64,000 nt of DNA from DATGZX01 sp035296965 (GCA_035296965.1 DATGZX010000057.1:62001-126000), one strand, 5' to 3'. Counted from the first letter of the stretch, positions 16,801 through 24,241 are shown. Notes: generated by a model not told the origin, from the letters alone. Program-made: numbers and translations.

Positions 16801-18511
16801 GGGCGCCAAGCCAGGGGAGGGCGGTCAACTTCCCGGCCACAAGGTCTACCCCTGGATTGCCAGCGTACGCCACTCGACGCCGGGCGTCGGCCTGATCTCC
16901 CCTCCGCCGCACCACGACATTTATTCCATCGAAGACCTGGCAGAATTGATCCACGATCTGAAAAACGCGAACCAGCATGCCCGTATCAGCGTCAAGCTGG
17001 TGGCGGAGGTTGGCGTCGGCACCATCGCGGCCGGAGTCGCCAAGGCCCATGCCGACGTGGTCCTGATCAGCGGCCACGACGGCGGCACCGGGGCATCGCC
17101 GCTGACGAGCATCAAGCATGCGGGCGCGCCGTGGGAGCTTGGCCTGGCCGAGACTCACCAAACGTTGGTGCTCAACGACCTGCGCAGCCGGATTGCCGTC
17201 GAGGTCGACGGTCAGCTCAAAACAGGTAGAGACGTGGTCATCGGCGCGCTCCTGGGAGCGGAGGAATTCGGTTTTGCCACAGGCCCGCTCGTGGCTCTCG
17301 GCTGCGTCATGATGCGCGTCTGCCACTTGAATACCTGTCCGGTCGGCGTGGCCACGCAGGATCCCAAGCTGCGCAAGAAATTCACTGGCGACCCCGAGCA
17401 CGTGGTCAACTTCATGCGCTTCATCGCCCAGGAAGTAAGGGAGCTAATGGCTCGACTCGGCTTCCGCAGCCTTACGGAGATGGTTGGCCACACGGAAAAA
17501 CTGGAGATGAGCGGCGCCGTCGATCATTACAAGGTGAAGGGTCTCGATTTTTCGAAGATCTTCCACCAACCGAACGTGCCGTCACACGTCCGGCGCTTTT
17601 GCCAGATTCCCCAGGATCATGGTTTGGATAAGGCGCTCGACACTATGACGCTCTTGCCCTTGTGCAAGCCGGCCCTGACGGACGGCACTCCCGTCTCAGC
17701 TACCTTACCTATCCGCAACATCAACCGAGTCGTGGGCACGATGGTCGGCAGCGAAATTACCAGGCGCTACGGAGCCGCGGGTTTGCCGGAGGACACGATC
17801 AAGCTTCATTTCCAGGGCTCAGCCGGTCAGAGCTTTGGCGCTTTCATCCCACCCGGCATGACGCTGATCCTCGAAGGCGACTCCAACGATCACCTGGGCA
17901 AGGGCCTATCGGGCGGCAAGATCGTCGTCTACCCGCCGGCAGGCTCCACCTTTGTGCCCGAAGAGAACGTGATCATCGGCAACGTGGCATTTTACGGAGC
18001 GACACGAGGCGAGGCTTACATCCGCGGCATGGCAGGCGAGCGTTTCTGCGTGCGCAACAGCGGCATTCACGCCGTTGTGGAGTCGGTGGGAGACCACGGC
18101 TGCGAGTACATGACGGGCGGCAGAGTGGTGGTGCTTGGCCCCACCGGCCGCAACTTTGCGGCAGGCATGTCGGGCGGCATTGCCTATGTGCTCGATGAGG
18201 CGGGCGATTTTCCGCGGCACTGCAACACCGAGATGGTAAAGCTCTTCCGCCTGGAGGAAGAGGACGAGATCGAACTCGTGCAAAACTTGGTCCGCAAGCA
18301 CGCGCAATACACGCGCAGCGACCGGGCCTGGAAAATCCTCGCCTTCTGGGACGAAATGGTGCCCCGATTTTTCAAGATATACCCGAACGACTACAGGCGC
18401 GTCATCGAGACTCAGAAGCGTTTCAAGGCGCAGGGGCTCTCTGACGAAGAGGCCATCATGGCGGCGTTCGAGGAAAACGCCCATGATCTGGCACGGGCAG
18501 GAGGAAGGTAA
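13871..18511 (+). CDS. gltB: Glutamate synthase large subunit
   Basis: The 1546-residue product catalyses glutamine plus 2-oxoglutarate to two glutamates together with GltD. The class II amidotransferase Cys is in HDACGVGFV (residue 19, to be exposed by removal of a short propeptide). The central and FMN domains follow (GGKSNTGEGGEDPARY, GAKPGEGGQLPGHKV, ISGHDGGTGASPL). The 3Fe-4S cysteines lie in CHLNTCPVGVATQ. The C-terminal GxGxG beta-helix is seen as FQGSAGQSFGAF...LSGGKIVVYPP. Length and motif order are those of bacterial GltB. The start overlaps the regulator's stop; ATG 13874 is an alternative. Confidence 0.97.
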   Translation: MMTPAKQGLYDPQYEHDACGVGFVVDLKGRKSHGLVQQALQILVNLEHRGACGCEKNTGDGAGILLQIPHAFLVEECAKLEVPLPGPGAYGVGMVFAPTDAHDRKTCERLFEEIVRDEGQTVLGWRTVPADNSEIGPTARASQPACRQVFIRYEPSACRSADTDSLAFERKLYVIRKRVENAVKASDLGQRRMFYIPSLSSRTIIYKGMLNSDQLRTFYPDLLDPAVVTALAMVHSRFSTNTFPNWARAHPYRYLCHNGEINTLRGNINWMRARETMFASELFGDDIKKLLPVIDSTGSDSAMFDNALELLVLTGRTLPHAMMMMIPEPWNEHETMSAEKKAFYEYHSCLMEPWDGPASMAFTDGVRIGAVLDRNGLRPSRYYVTKDDLVIMASEVGVLDIPPERVLFKGRLQPGRMFLVDIEQARIISDDEIKYEVATEKPYAHWLRDNLVTLEDLPDAPVMHPPEHKNVLLRQQAFGYTSEDLKILMTPMATDANEALGSMGNDAALAVLSDRPQLLYNYFKQLFAQVTNPPVDGIREEIIMAMETSIGAEGNLLDPVPESARQIKLKTPILKNEELDKLRQLDGSWHAGGIRPLMAGGFRSTTLSILFKVDEAAAGLERAIVELCARADQAIADANDFIILSDRGIDAEHAAIPALLAVAGVHHHLIRQGTRTKVGLVLESGEPREVHHFALLIGYGAGAVNPYLAFETLDDMIRHGQVNGLDHQHAIKHYVKAVNKGVMKVMTKMGISTAQSYCGAQIFEAVGLGQEVIDKYFTWTASRVGGIGMDVIAQEVRARHKHAYPDRPCNGHTLDVGGQYQYRRDGEYHLFNPETVHKLQYACRSNNYQVFKQYSELVNNQARTLCTLRGLFDLKFAETPIPIDEVEPVESIMKRFKSGAMSYGSISKEAHETLAIAMNRIGGKSNTGEGGEDPARYTHDANGDSRNSAIKQVASARFGVTSLYLAMAKELQIKMAQGAKPGEGGQLPGHKVYPWIASVRHSTPGVGLISPPPHHDIYSIEDLAELIHDLKNANQHARISVKLVAEVGVGTIAAGVAKAHADVVLISGHDGGTGASPLTSIKHAGAPWELGLAETHQTLVLNDLRSRIAVEVDGQLKTGRDVVIGALLGAEEFGFATGPLVALGCVMMRVCHLNTCPVGVATQDPKLRKKFTGDPEHVVNFMRFIAQEVRELMARLGFRSLTEMVGHTEKLEMSGAVDHYKVKGLDFSKIFHQPNVPSHVRRFCQIPQDHGLDKALDTMTLLPLCKPALTDGTPVSATLPIRNINRVVGTMVGSEITRRYGAAGLPEDTIKLHFQGSAGQSFGAFIPPGMTLILEGDSNDHLGKGLSGGKIVVYPPAGSTFVPEENVIIGNVAFYGATRGEAYIRGMAGERFCVRNSGIHAVVESVGDHGCEYMTGGRVVVLGPTGRNFAAGMSGGIAYVLDEAGDFPRHCNTEMVKLFRLEEEDEIELVQNLVRKHAQYTRSDRAWKILAFWDEMVPRFFKIYPNDYRRVIETQKRFKAQGLSDEEAIMAAFEENAHDLARAGGR

Positions 18512-18543
18512 GAGTGCATTCCCACTCGTGCCGGCACACTTTT

Positions 18544-18619
18544 CGTTTAACCGCGAGCCAGCGGCGAGCGCGTCAACAGACAGGAGACCGCCGCCTTGTG
18601 TTCACGCGCTCGCCGCTGT
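18544..18619. repeat. Truncated copy of palindromic repeat family A
   Basis: The left arm (CGTTTAACCGCGAGCCAGCG...) and the loop match the adjacent intact copy almost base for base. The right arm stops after CGCGCTCGCCGCTG and lacks the final GCTCGCGGTTAAACG. It is a partial tandem duplicate, five bases before the intact copy. Confidence 0.85.
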
Positions 18620-18624
18620 CAAAT

Positions 18625-18714
18625 CGTTTAACCGCGAGCCAGCGGCGAGCGCGTCAACAGACAGGAGACCGCCGCCTTGTGCTCACGCGCTCGCCGCTGG
18701 CTCGCGGTTAAACG
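18625..18714. repeat. Palindromic repeat family A, intact copy
   Basis: The left arm 18625-18653 and right arm 18686-18714 are perfect 29-base inverted complements, beginning CGTTTAACCGCGAGCC and ending GGCTCGCGGTTAAACG, with a 32-base loop. It lies in the gltB-gltD gap, so any transcript joining the two genes would carry this hairpin. Related copies are at 21536-21628 and 33768-33852. Confidence 0.92.
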
Positions 18715-18752
18715 AATTGTCGAGCATTGCACGTTACCGACCAAAGGCTGAC

Positions 18753-20234
18753 ATGGGAAAGCCGACAGGATTTCTGGAGTTTCGGCGTGAGTTGCCGCTG
18801 GCTCGGCCTCCGTCCGAGCGCGTGCGCGATTGGCTCGAGTTCCATGAACATTGCGACGAAGAGATTCTCCAGCAGCAGGGCGCGCGCTGCATGGATTGCG
18901 GCGTGCCTTTCTGCCATACGGGCACGCTGCTCGACGGCATGGCATCGGGCTGTCCCATCAATAACCTGATTCCCGAATGGAACGATCTCGTCTACCGTGG
19001 CCTCTGGCGCGAAGCGCTCGAGTGCTTGCACAAGACCAATAACTTTCCCGAGTTCACGGGCCGAGTCTGCCCCGCTCCGTGCGAAGGTTCGTGCGTCCTG
19101 GGCATTAGCGAGCCTCCCGTCACGATCAAGTCCATCGAGTGCGCCATCGTCGATAGGGGCTTCGAGGAAGGATGGATCATTCCCGATCCCCCCGCCATGC
19201 GCACGGGCAAGCGCGCTGCCATCGTGGGTTCAGGGCCCTCGGGCCTGGCGTGTGCCGCTCAACTCAATCGGGTGGGCCACGACGTGACCGTTTTTGAGCG
19301 AGCCGACCGCGTCGGCGGCTTGTTGATGTATGGCATTCCGAATATGAAGCTGGATAAGCGCGTCGTCCAGCGCCGCGTCGATCTCCTGGCTGCGGAAGGC
19401 ATCACGTTCGTCACCAACTGCGAGGTGGGCAAGGACTATCCGGCCGACAGACTCCTGAAGGAGTTCGACGCTGTGGTCCTTTGCGGAGGAGCAACCCAGG
19501 CACGCGACCTGTCGATCGCGGGGCGCAACCTTCAGGGCATCCACTTTGCGATGGAGTTTTTGCACGCCAATACCCAGAGCCTGCTCGACAGCCGCCATCA
19601 GGACGGACGCTGGATCTCGGCAAAGGGTAAGGATGTGATTGTCATTGGCGGCGGCGACACCGGCACCGACTGTGTTGGTACGGCCATGCGCCATGGCTGC
19701 CGTAGTCTCGTGCAGTTCGAAATCCTGCCGATGCCTCCTGAAGCCCGTACGCTGGACAATCCCTGGCCGCAATGGCCCAAGGTCTATCGTCTCGACTACG
19801 GTCAGGAGGAGGCCAAGGCCCGTTTCGGCAACGACCCGCGCGAGTATTGCATCACTACCAACGAATTCGTCGGCGACGAGTCCGGCCATGTCAAGGAACT
19901 ACGCACGCAGCGCGTCGAGTGGCTGCGGGAGAACGGCCGGTTGGTTCCCAAGGAGATTCCAGGTAGTGAACGTGTTTTCCCGGCCCAGCTTGTCCTGCTC
20001 GCCATGGGGTTTCTGGGACCCGAGAATCAATTGCTTGACAAGATTGGCGTCGAGAAAGACGCCCGCTCCAACGCGAAAGCGGAGCATGGCAAGTTCAACA
20101 CCAACCTCCCTGGTGTCTTCGCTGCGGGGGACATGCGGAGAGGACAGAGCCTGGTTGTCTGGGCCATCAACGAAGGCCGCGGGGCGGCGCGGGAGTGCGA
20201 CCGATTCTTGATGGGCGAGACGGCATTGTCCTAA
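18753..20234 (+). CDS. gltD: Glutamate synthase small subunit
   Basis: I start at ATG 18753 (MGKPTGFLEFRRELPL), the conserved GltD N-terminus. The frame is open back to 18483 but that part is encoded by the palindromic repeat. Two cysteine clusters bind 4Fe-4S groups (CMDCGVPFCHTG...GCPINN and CPAPCEGSC). An FAD dinucleotide fold follows (IVGSGPSGLACAAQLNRVGHDVTVFERADRVGGLLMYGIP) and an NADPH fold (VIVIGGGDTGTDCVGTAMRHG). It feeds NADPH electrons to GltB. A 241-base repeat-filled gap separates it from gltB, yet both lie in the same direction. Confidence 0.96.
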   Translation: MGKPTGFLEFRRELPLARPPSERVRDWLEFHEHCDEEILQQQGARCMDCGVPFCHTGTLLDGMASGCPINNLIPEWNDLVYRGLWREALECLHKTNNFPEFTGRVCPAPCEGSCVLGISEPPVTIKSIECAIVDRGFEEGWIIPDPPAMRTGKRAAIVGSGPSGLACAAQLNRVGHDVTVFERADRVGGLLMYGIPNMKLDKRVVQRRVDLLAAEGITFVTNCEVGKDYPADRLLKEFDAVVLCGGATQARDLSIAGRNLQGIHFAMEFLHANTQSLLDSRHQDGRWISAKGKDVIVIGGGDTGTDCVGTAMRHGCRSLVQFEILPMPPEARTLDNPWPQWPKVYRLDYGQEEAKARFGNDPREYCITTNEFVGDESGHVKELRTQRVEWLRENGRLVPKEIPGSERVFPAQLVLLAMGFLGPENQLLDKIGVEKDARSNAKAEHGKFNTNLPGVFAAGDMRRGQSLVVWAINEGRGAARECDRFLMGETALS

Positions 20235-20364
20235 GGACCATCTATCTTCCCCCGCCTACCGAACCACGCACAACAATATAGATCGCGCCTGTACATCTCA
20301 TCCGTAGTGCTGCAAGTGACCTGGCTTCGCAACTTCCCCTTTGCTATATATCTGCCGCATTCAT

Positions 20365-20636
20365 GCATGGTTCAAAAAAGGGTCAGGCACCTTTGTGCAT
20401 AGCACCCTGCGGGCCGTGCCGGCAAAGGTGCCTAACCTGGGGGGATAAAAAGTTGCCATTTTGAGCCCTTTTTGCATTCCGTTCTGTGTCCATTAGTTCG
20501 CCCCTAAGTCGGTGACGCAAAATAAGTGCTCTCAATGCGTTATCGCAATCACAGCGGAACACAAACGGGATCCACGTTGAAGGTCAGAATCGGCAACTTT
20601 TTATCCCCCCATGCCTAACCCCTTTTTGAACCATGC
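20365..20636. repeat. 272-base element with 25-base terminal inverted repeats (MITE-like)
   Basis: GCATGGTTCAAAAAAGGG... at 20365-20389 and its complement at 20612-20636 match at 23 of 25 positions. The right arm continues inward as a 20-base block (complement GGGGGGATAAAAAGTTGCC), which reappears in the left half at 20439-20457. The left arm is thus split by an inserted hairpin at 20385-20433. No coding frame lies inside. It fills most of the 426-base gap before the next gene and ends 24 bases before its ATG. The rest of the gap (20235-20364) shows nothing identifiable. Confidence 0.75.
20385..20433. repeat. Nested hairpin inside the MITE-like element
   Basis: AGGCACCTTTG (20385-20395) pairs perfectly with CAAAGGTGCCT (20423-20433) across a 27-base loop. 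It interrupts the left arm of the larger inverted repeat, as if a smaller palindromic element had inserted into it. Confidence 0.7.
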
Positions 20637-20660
20637 CCAAACAAAGCAAAGGAGGGGCCC

Positions 20661-21500
20661 ATGATCCGCAGATCCTTGACAGCCATCGTTGCCGCTATCT
20701 TGTTCGCATCCGGCGCGACGGCACAGACGGCAAACTGGCAGTTCCGCTGGCAACAGGGGCAGATCCTGTCCTACCGGGTGGAGCACCTTACCTCTGCCTC
20801 GGATGTTACCCGTGAGAACAAAAACGATACCAAGACGCGCTTGAATCTCACCAAGCGCTGGCAAGTGCTCGACGTGGATGCCGGCGGCATTGCCACCGTG
20901 CAATTGTCGTTGCTCGCGCTCCGTCTCGAAACCACCACGCCCAGTGGCGGCACGTTGCTCTACGACTCCAGCAACCCTGATAAGACCGACCCGCAGATGA
21001 AAAAAGAATTGGACCGCTTCGTCGGCCAACCTTTGGCCGTGCTGCGCGTCGATGCCCACGGCAGAGTGGTCGAGGTGAAGGAATCGAAGCACGGCCCCGC
21101 GAGCCGGTTTGATGCCGAGTTGCCGTTTGCGGTGGTCCTCGCCGACGAAGGGCCCAAAGTCGATCAAACCTGGGAGCGCGCGTACAAGATGACGCTGGAG
21201 CCGCCCCAGGGAACGGGCGACGCCTATGATGCCATCCAGAAATACACGTGCACCAGCGTTACGGGAACCACCGCCACCATCGCCCTCAGTACCGCGTTCA
21301 AGAAGCTGCCCGAAAGCCCTCTGGATCGGGTTCCGCTCCTGCAGATGCAGCCGGAAGGCGAAGTGATCTTCGATATCCAGGCTGGCCGTCTGCAGCGTGC
21401 GCACTTCAAGATCGAGAAGGAGCTAACCGGACACCAGGGAGAAGGCAGCAGCTACCGGTTCCAGAGCGAGTACACGGAGGAGTATGCGGGCGATAAGTGA
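20661..21500 (+). CDS. Secreted hypothetical protein (279 aa)
   Basis: AAAGGAGGGG precedes the ATG. Residues 1-22 (MIRRSLTAIVAAILFASGATAQ) are a signal peptide with an A-x-A type site. The mature protein is rich in beta-strand patterns (WQFRWQQGQILSYRVEHL, KRWQVLDVDAGGIATVQLSLLALRLET, GEVIFDIQAGRLQRAHFKIEKELTG). This resembles planctomycete proteins of the DUF6263 type; the family name is only suggestive. It probably sits in the periplasm. No catalytic residues are recognised. Confidence 0.7.
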   Translation: MIRRSLTAIVAAILFASGATAQTANWQFRWQQGQILSYRVEHLTSASDVTRENKNDTKTRLNLTKRWQVLDVDAGGIATVQLSLLALRLETTTPSGGTLLYDSSNPDKTDPQMKKELDRFVGQPLAVLRVDAHGRVVEVKESKHGPASRFDAELPFAVVLADEGPKVDQTWERAYKMTLEPPQGTGDAYDAIQKYTCTSVTGTTATIALSTAFKKLPESPLDRVPLLQMQPEGEVIFDIQAGRLQRAHFKIEKELTGHQGEGSSYRFQSEYTEEYAGDK

Positions 21501-21535
21501 GCAACGCTCACCTATCAACCTTGCGTCGCAGTATC

Positions 21536-21628
21536 AATCGTTTAACCGCGACCCAGCGGGGAGCGCGAACAGAAGGGACACTGCATCCTGTCTGCTCGCG
21601 CTCCCCGCTGGGTCGCGGTTAAACGATT
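21536..21628. repeat. Palindromic repeat family A, intact copy
   Basis: The 37-base arms 21536-21572 and 21592-21628 are complements with one mismatch; the left arm begins AATCGTTTAACCGCGACCC. Compared with the gltB-gltD copy, two stem positions differ on both sides so that pairing is kept (G-C to C-G twice). The 19-base loop is unrelated to the other copies. Confidence 0.92.
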
Positions 21629-21659
21629 AGTAATTCTAATAGGATCGTTAAAGTCTTCA

Positions 21660-21686
21660 TTTGTCAAGTTTTAGCCTCTTGACAAA
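21660..21686. promoter_or_regulatory. Perfect 9-base dyad upstream of the DUF5131 gene
   Basis: TTTGTCAAG (21660-21668) and CTTGACAAA (21678-21686) form a perfect inverted repeat with a 9-base spacer, 56 bases before the DUF5131 ATG. It contains TTGACA and is followed by TATACT at 21696. The 11-base gap between these is too short for a standard promoter, so I call it a possible operator or weak terminator only. Confidence 0.4.
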
Positions 21687-21741
21687 TCAGGCAGCTATAC
21701 TGGTGTGGGGCCGTTATTCGGCCCGCCAAGGAGCTGTCCTC

Positions 21742-22593
21742 ATGAGCGACCATTCGCGGATCGAGTGGACCGACGCGACCTGGAACCCAGTGCGCGGCTG
21801 CACGAAGATCAGCCCTGGGTGCGCGCACTGCTACGCGGAGACGTTTGCGGAGCGATTCCGCGGCGTGGCGGGTCATCCCTACGAGCATGGGTTCGACCTG
21901 CGCCTCGTGCCGCACAAATTGGCCGACCCACTGCGCTGGCCCAAGGCCAAAATGGTTTTCGTGAACAGCATGAGCGATCTCTTCCATCGCGACGTGCCCG
22001 ACGAGTACATCTTGCGTGTCGTGCGCGTCATGGAGATCGCGAACTGGCACTGTTACCAGGTCCTGACCAAGCGCTCCGACCGACTACGCGACCTCCTGCG
22101 CACGACGCTGCGTTCCGCTGCCAAGCTGCCGCACATCTGGTGGGGTGTCAGTGTCGAGAACCGCGAGCACGGCTTGCCGCGCCTCGAGCATCTCCGCTCG
22201 GCACCCGCTACCATACGTTTCCTCTCCGTCGAACCGCTGCTCGAAGACCTGGGATTCATCCATCTGCAGGGCATCCAGTGGGTCATTGTCGGCGGCGAAA
22301 GCGGCCCAGGGGCGAGGCCAATGGCGAAGGAGTGGGTGCTGAACATTCGTGATCATTGCCGAAGCGCGAGTGTCCCCTTCTTCTTCAAACAATGGGGAGG
22401 GGTCCGCAAAGGCAAGACCGGCCGCAGCCTGGATGGGCTGACGTACGACGAAGTGCCCAGTTGGGCTGAAAGACCTGTCCCTTCCTTGAGTGTACGCCGC
22501 AAGCTAATCGACGAAATGGAAGCTTCGGACAAGGTTACAACAGGCGCAGCACCATCTCCTTCTGGCCTGGCCACAGGGTGCGGGCTTCCATGA
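21742..22593 (+). CDS. DUF5131 (phage Gp37/Gp68-like) protein
   Basis: I start at MSDHSRIEWTDATWNPVRGC (ATG 21742, AAGGAG upstream), the conserved N-terminus of this family. Cysteines in CTKISPGCAHCYAE (Cx6Cx2C) resemble an iron-sulfur or metal site. Other family blocks are FVNSMSDLFHRDVPDEYI, WHCYQVLTKRSDRL, VSVENREHGLPRL, RFLSVEPLLEDLG, WVIVGGESGPGARP and PFFFKQWGG. The family is known from phages and mobile elements and its biochemical role is not settled. The last about 20 residues run into a convergent small frame and look like read-through rather than family sequence. Confidence 0.85.
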   Translation: MSDHSRIEWTDATWNPVRGCTKISPGCAHCYAETFAERFRGVAGHPYEHGFDLRLVPHKLADPLRWPKAKMVFVNSMSDLFHRDVPDEYILRVVRVMEIANWHCYQVLTKRSDRLRDLLRTTLRSAAKLPHIWWGVSVENREHGLPRLEHLRSAPATIRFLSVEPLLEDLGFIHLQGIQWVIVGGESGPGARPMAKEWVLNIRDHCRSASVPFFFKQWGGVRKGKTGRSLDGLTYDEVPSWAERPVPSLSVRRKLIDEMEASDKVTTGAAPSPSGLATGCGLP

Positions 22594-22648
22594 ACGCTTC
22601 GCGCTCGATCACGTCCTCCTGCGGCACCAGGATCGCCAAAGGAAGCAT
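22535..22648 (-). CDS. Possible 37-residue protein
   Basis: The frame starts MLPLAILVPQEDVIERE and ends ALWPGQ-like (TLWPGQKEMVLRLL). It follows the zinc-ribbon-like gene by 12 bases; a GAGGA stretch overlapping that gene's stop could start translation. The balanced hydrophobic/charged composition suggests a real helix-rich peptide. It overlaps the tail of the convergent DUF5131 frame. The family is not recognised. Confidence 0.4.
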   Translation of the reverse strand: MLPLAILVPQEDVIEREAFMEARTLWPGQKEMVLRLL

Positions 22649-22660
22649 AAGGTACGGTCC

Positions 22661-23041
22661 TCACCCGTTTCCCCCATCGGGCTTGGTCACTGCTGTGGCG
22701 GGCTTTTTCCGCCGTCGCCGGCCGTCGTTCGACCAGAGGTTTTGGAGAGCGGCCAGAACGCGCAGGTTTGGCCGGCCGTCGTAAGGCGCGTCGAGCGGGT
22801 GCCAGAGCCGCTGCTTGAGCCGGGCCCGCTCTTGCAGTACCGCCACTTTCTCCGGCGATCCCGGCCGCGCATTCGTCGGCTGGGACGGCAGGTCTTCCTG
22901 ACCGGCGAAATCCTCAACCTGGGGGCGGCCGAGCAAAGACAGGCAGGCATATTGCTCGCGTACTCCCGGGGTGTTGTAACAGCTCCAGCACAGGCCGCGC
23001 GGGCGGTTGGCCCGGCGTTCGTGGCAATGCTTACAAATCAT
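22661..23041 (-). CDS. Small zinc-ribbon-like protein
   Basis: The ATG at 23041 has a strong GGAGG six bases upstream, so I prefer it over an in-frame ATG at 23104. The N-terminus MICKHCHERRANRPRGLCWSCYN places four cysteines as CxxC...CxxC, a zinc-ribbon-like pattern. The rest is basic and proline-rich, with a C-terminal stretch PYDGRPNLRVLAALQNLWSNDGRRRRKK suggesting nucleic-acid contact. The role is unknown. The neighbours (DUF5131, winged helix, repeat array) suggest a mobile-element module. Confidence 0.6.
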   Translation of the reverse strand: MICKHCHERRANRPRGLCWSCYNTPGVREQYACLSLLGRPQVEDFAGQEDLPSQPTNARPGSPEKVAVLQERARLKQRLWHPLDAPYDGRPNLRVLAALQNLWSNDGRRRRKKPATAVTKPDGGNG

Positions 23042-23640
23042 GTCAGCCTCCGTGTGCGTTCCAAAACTGGTGCAATTACGTTGCAAGTCGTTCATGGATT
23101 GCAATGCATTTCTTTGCTTTGATCCCTTAATTTTTTTGCCAAAGCGGCCGCCTTCCCTCCTTGGGTATTCCTTAATGTGAATTCCCTAATTGGGAATTCC
23201 TTATGTGGGTATTCCTTCCAGACTCTCCGAGACACCACCCCTCTCCTCGGGGACACCACCATGGTTTTTGTGGCACATGACCTTGACCTCCAGAGACTAT
23301 TCATCGGGTCGCAGCGACATACGACCTTGACTCGCTGCCGAGCAACCTTGACTAGATGGCGAGCTACCTTGGACTCGATCACGTGCTACCTCGGTTTCTT
23401 TGGCATCCGACCTCGTCTGCCGCGCCCACCACTCAAGTGCCATGTCACGTCTGCCTTGCCGAGTTTGTAGTTGCCTCGTGCCGGTATCTCCTTTGGGGCA
23501 GCGCTTGCTTTGCAAGCTCGAATTGCCGTCCAGCGCGCACGGATTGCGAAGCGGAGTGTCGAAGATGCCACTCGCACGATTGGAATTCGGGACGAGAGAA
23601 GCCAGAATGACGGACGTCGCAGGGCTGGTATGATTGAACT
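23042..23640. other. 600-base non-coding region with several direct-repeat sets
   Basis: I see no convincing gene here. It holds three repeat sets: GGG(T/A)ATTCCTT at 23163, 23192 and 23207 around the dyad AATTCCC-TAATT-GGGAATT (23180-23198); GACACCACC at 23231 and 23252, each preceded by CTCTCC; and the iteron-like array at 23280-23430. The spacings are mostly 21, 22 or 44 bases, so they do not keep a reading frame. Confidence 0.6.
23280..23430. repeat. Iteron-like array, ACCTTGACT units at 21-22 base spacing
   Basis: Units start at 23280 (ACCTTGACCT), 23324 (ACCTTGACT), 23345 (ACCTTGACT), 23366 (ACCTTGGACT), 23388 (ACCTCGGTT) and 23410 (ACCTCGTCT). Gaps are 44, 21, 21, 22 and 22 bases; 44 is twice 22. 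Binding sites on one face of the helix at two-turn spacing are typical of plasmid iterons or cooperative regulators. It lies between the zinc-ribbon-like and winged-helix genes. Confidence 0.55.
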
Positions 23641-24048
23641 CTAGTCCTCGGGGTCGAGTTCCTCGTCCTCCTCGTAAGCATCCATATCGGGCCAGAGTTC
23701 TTCCTGGTCCCAAATATCTTGCAGCCATTCGCGGAAAGGATTGAGGTAATAGGCGTTGCTGGTGCGATCGCCCGCCTTACTGCGTCGCCGGGCCACTCCA
23801 ATGACGCCCGCATCCTTCAGCTTGGCGACATGCCGAACCACGGAACTTCGGGCGAGGTGCAATTCCTTGGCAATCAACCGATAGGAAGGAAAGCACCGCC
23901 CCTTGCTGTCGGCATGTCGAACCAGACAGATGTAGACAAGAGTTGCGATGGCCCCGACGATAGTTGGCAGTTCTTCGACCACCAGATCGTCCACCCAGAA
24001 CCTGCCTTTCTTGGCCATGTACGGGCTAAGGGTGCTTTTCGTTTGCAT
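23641..24048 (-). CDS. Winged-helix DNA-binding protein (replication/regulator type)
   Basis: GGAGCAGG sits six bases before the ATG at 24048. The 135-residue product has a DNA-binding region RCFPSYRLIAKELHLARSSVVRHVAKLKDAGVIGVARRRSKAG, a helix-turn-helix plus wing as in plasmid and phage replication or regulatory proteins (helix_turn_helix_36-type). The N-terminal part FWVDDLVVEELPTIVGAIATLVYICLVRHAD matches the start of such Rep-like domains. The C-terminus is strongly acidic (EEDEELDPED). It is transcribed toward the repeat array. Confidence 0.7.
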   Translation of the reverse strand: MQTKSTLSPYMAKKGRFWVDDLVVEELPTIVGAIATLVYICLVRHADSKGRCFPSYRLIAKELHLARSSVVRHVAKLKDAGVIGVARRRSKAGDRTSNAYYLNPFREWLQDIWDQEELWPDMDAYEEDEELDPED

Positions 24049-24241
24049 GGACCTGCTCCAGGATTGCGGGACAACGCTGCAAGTGCAGGGGTGGCATTAT
24101 CGCATGGCGTGGGAGCCGTTTGCGATGTCAGTAGTGCATTTCGCTAAGAGACTTTAGAAGAAGGAGACGGGATAGATTGCGGAGGTGGGAATAACGTCCG
24201 TTGCGGTTATGCTGTGGTTGAATTCCGGCAGGAAGTCGAGC

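Noticed and set aside
15692..17401. 569-codon leftward open frame opposite gltB
   Set aside because: It lies wholly antisense to an unmistakable gltB and has no recognisable motifs; long antisense frames are common in GC-rich genes.
18483..18752. N-terminal extension of gltD (90 extra codons)
   Set aside because: The extension is encoded by the palindromic repeat and the conserved GltD N-terminus begins at 18753.
21679..21701. TTGACA and TATACT as a promoter for the DUF5131 gene
   Set aside because: The 11-base spacing is too short for a sigma70 promoter.
23280..23430. CRISPR array
   Set aside because: Units are short (about 9-10 conserved bases), steps are 21-22 bases, and there is no repeat-spacer pattern or cas gene.
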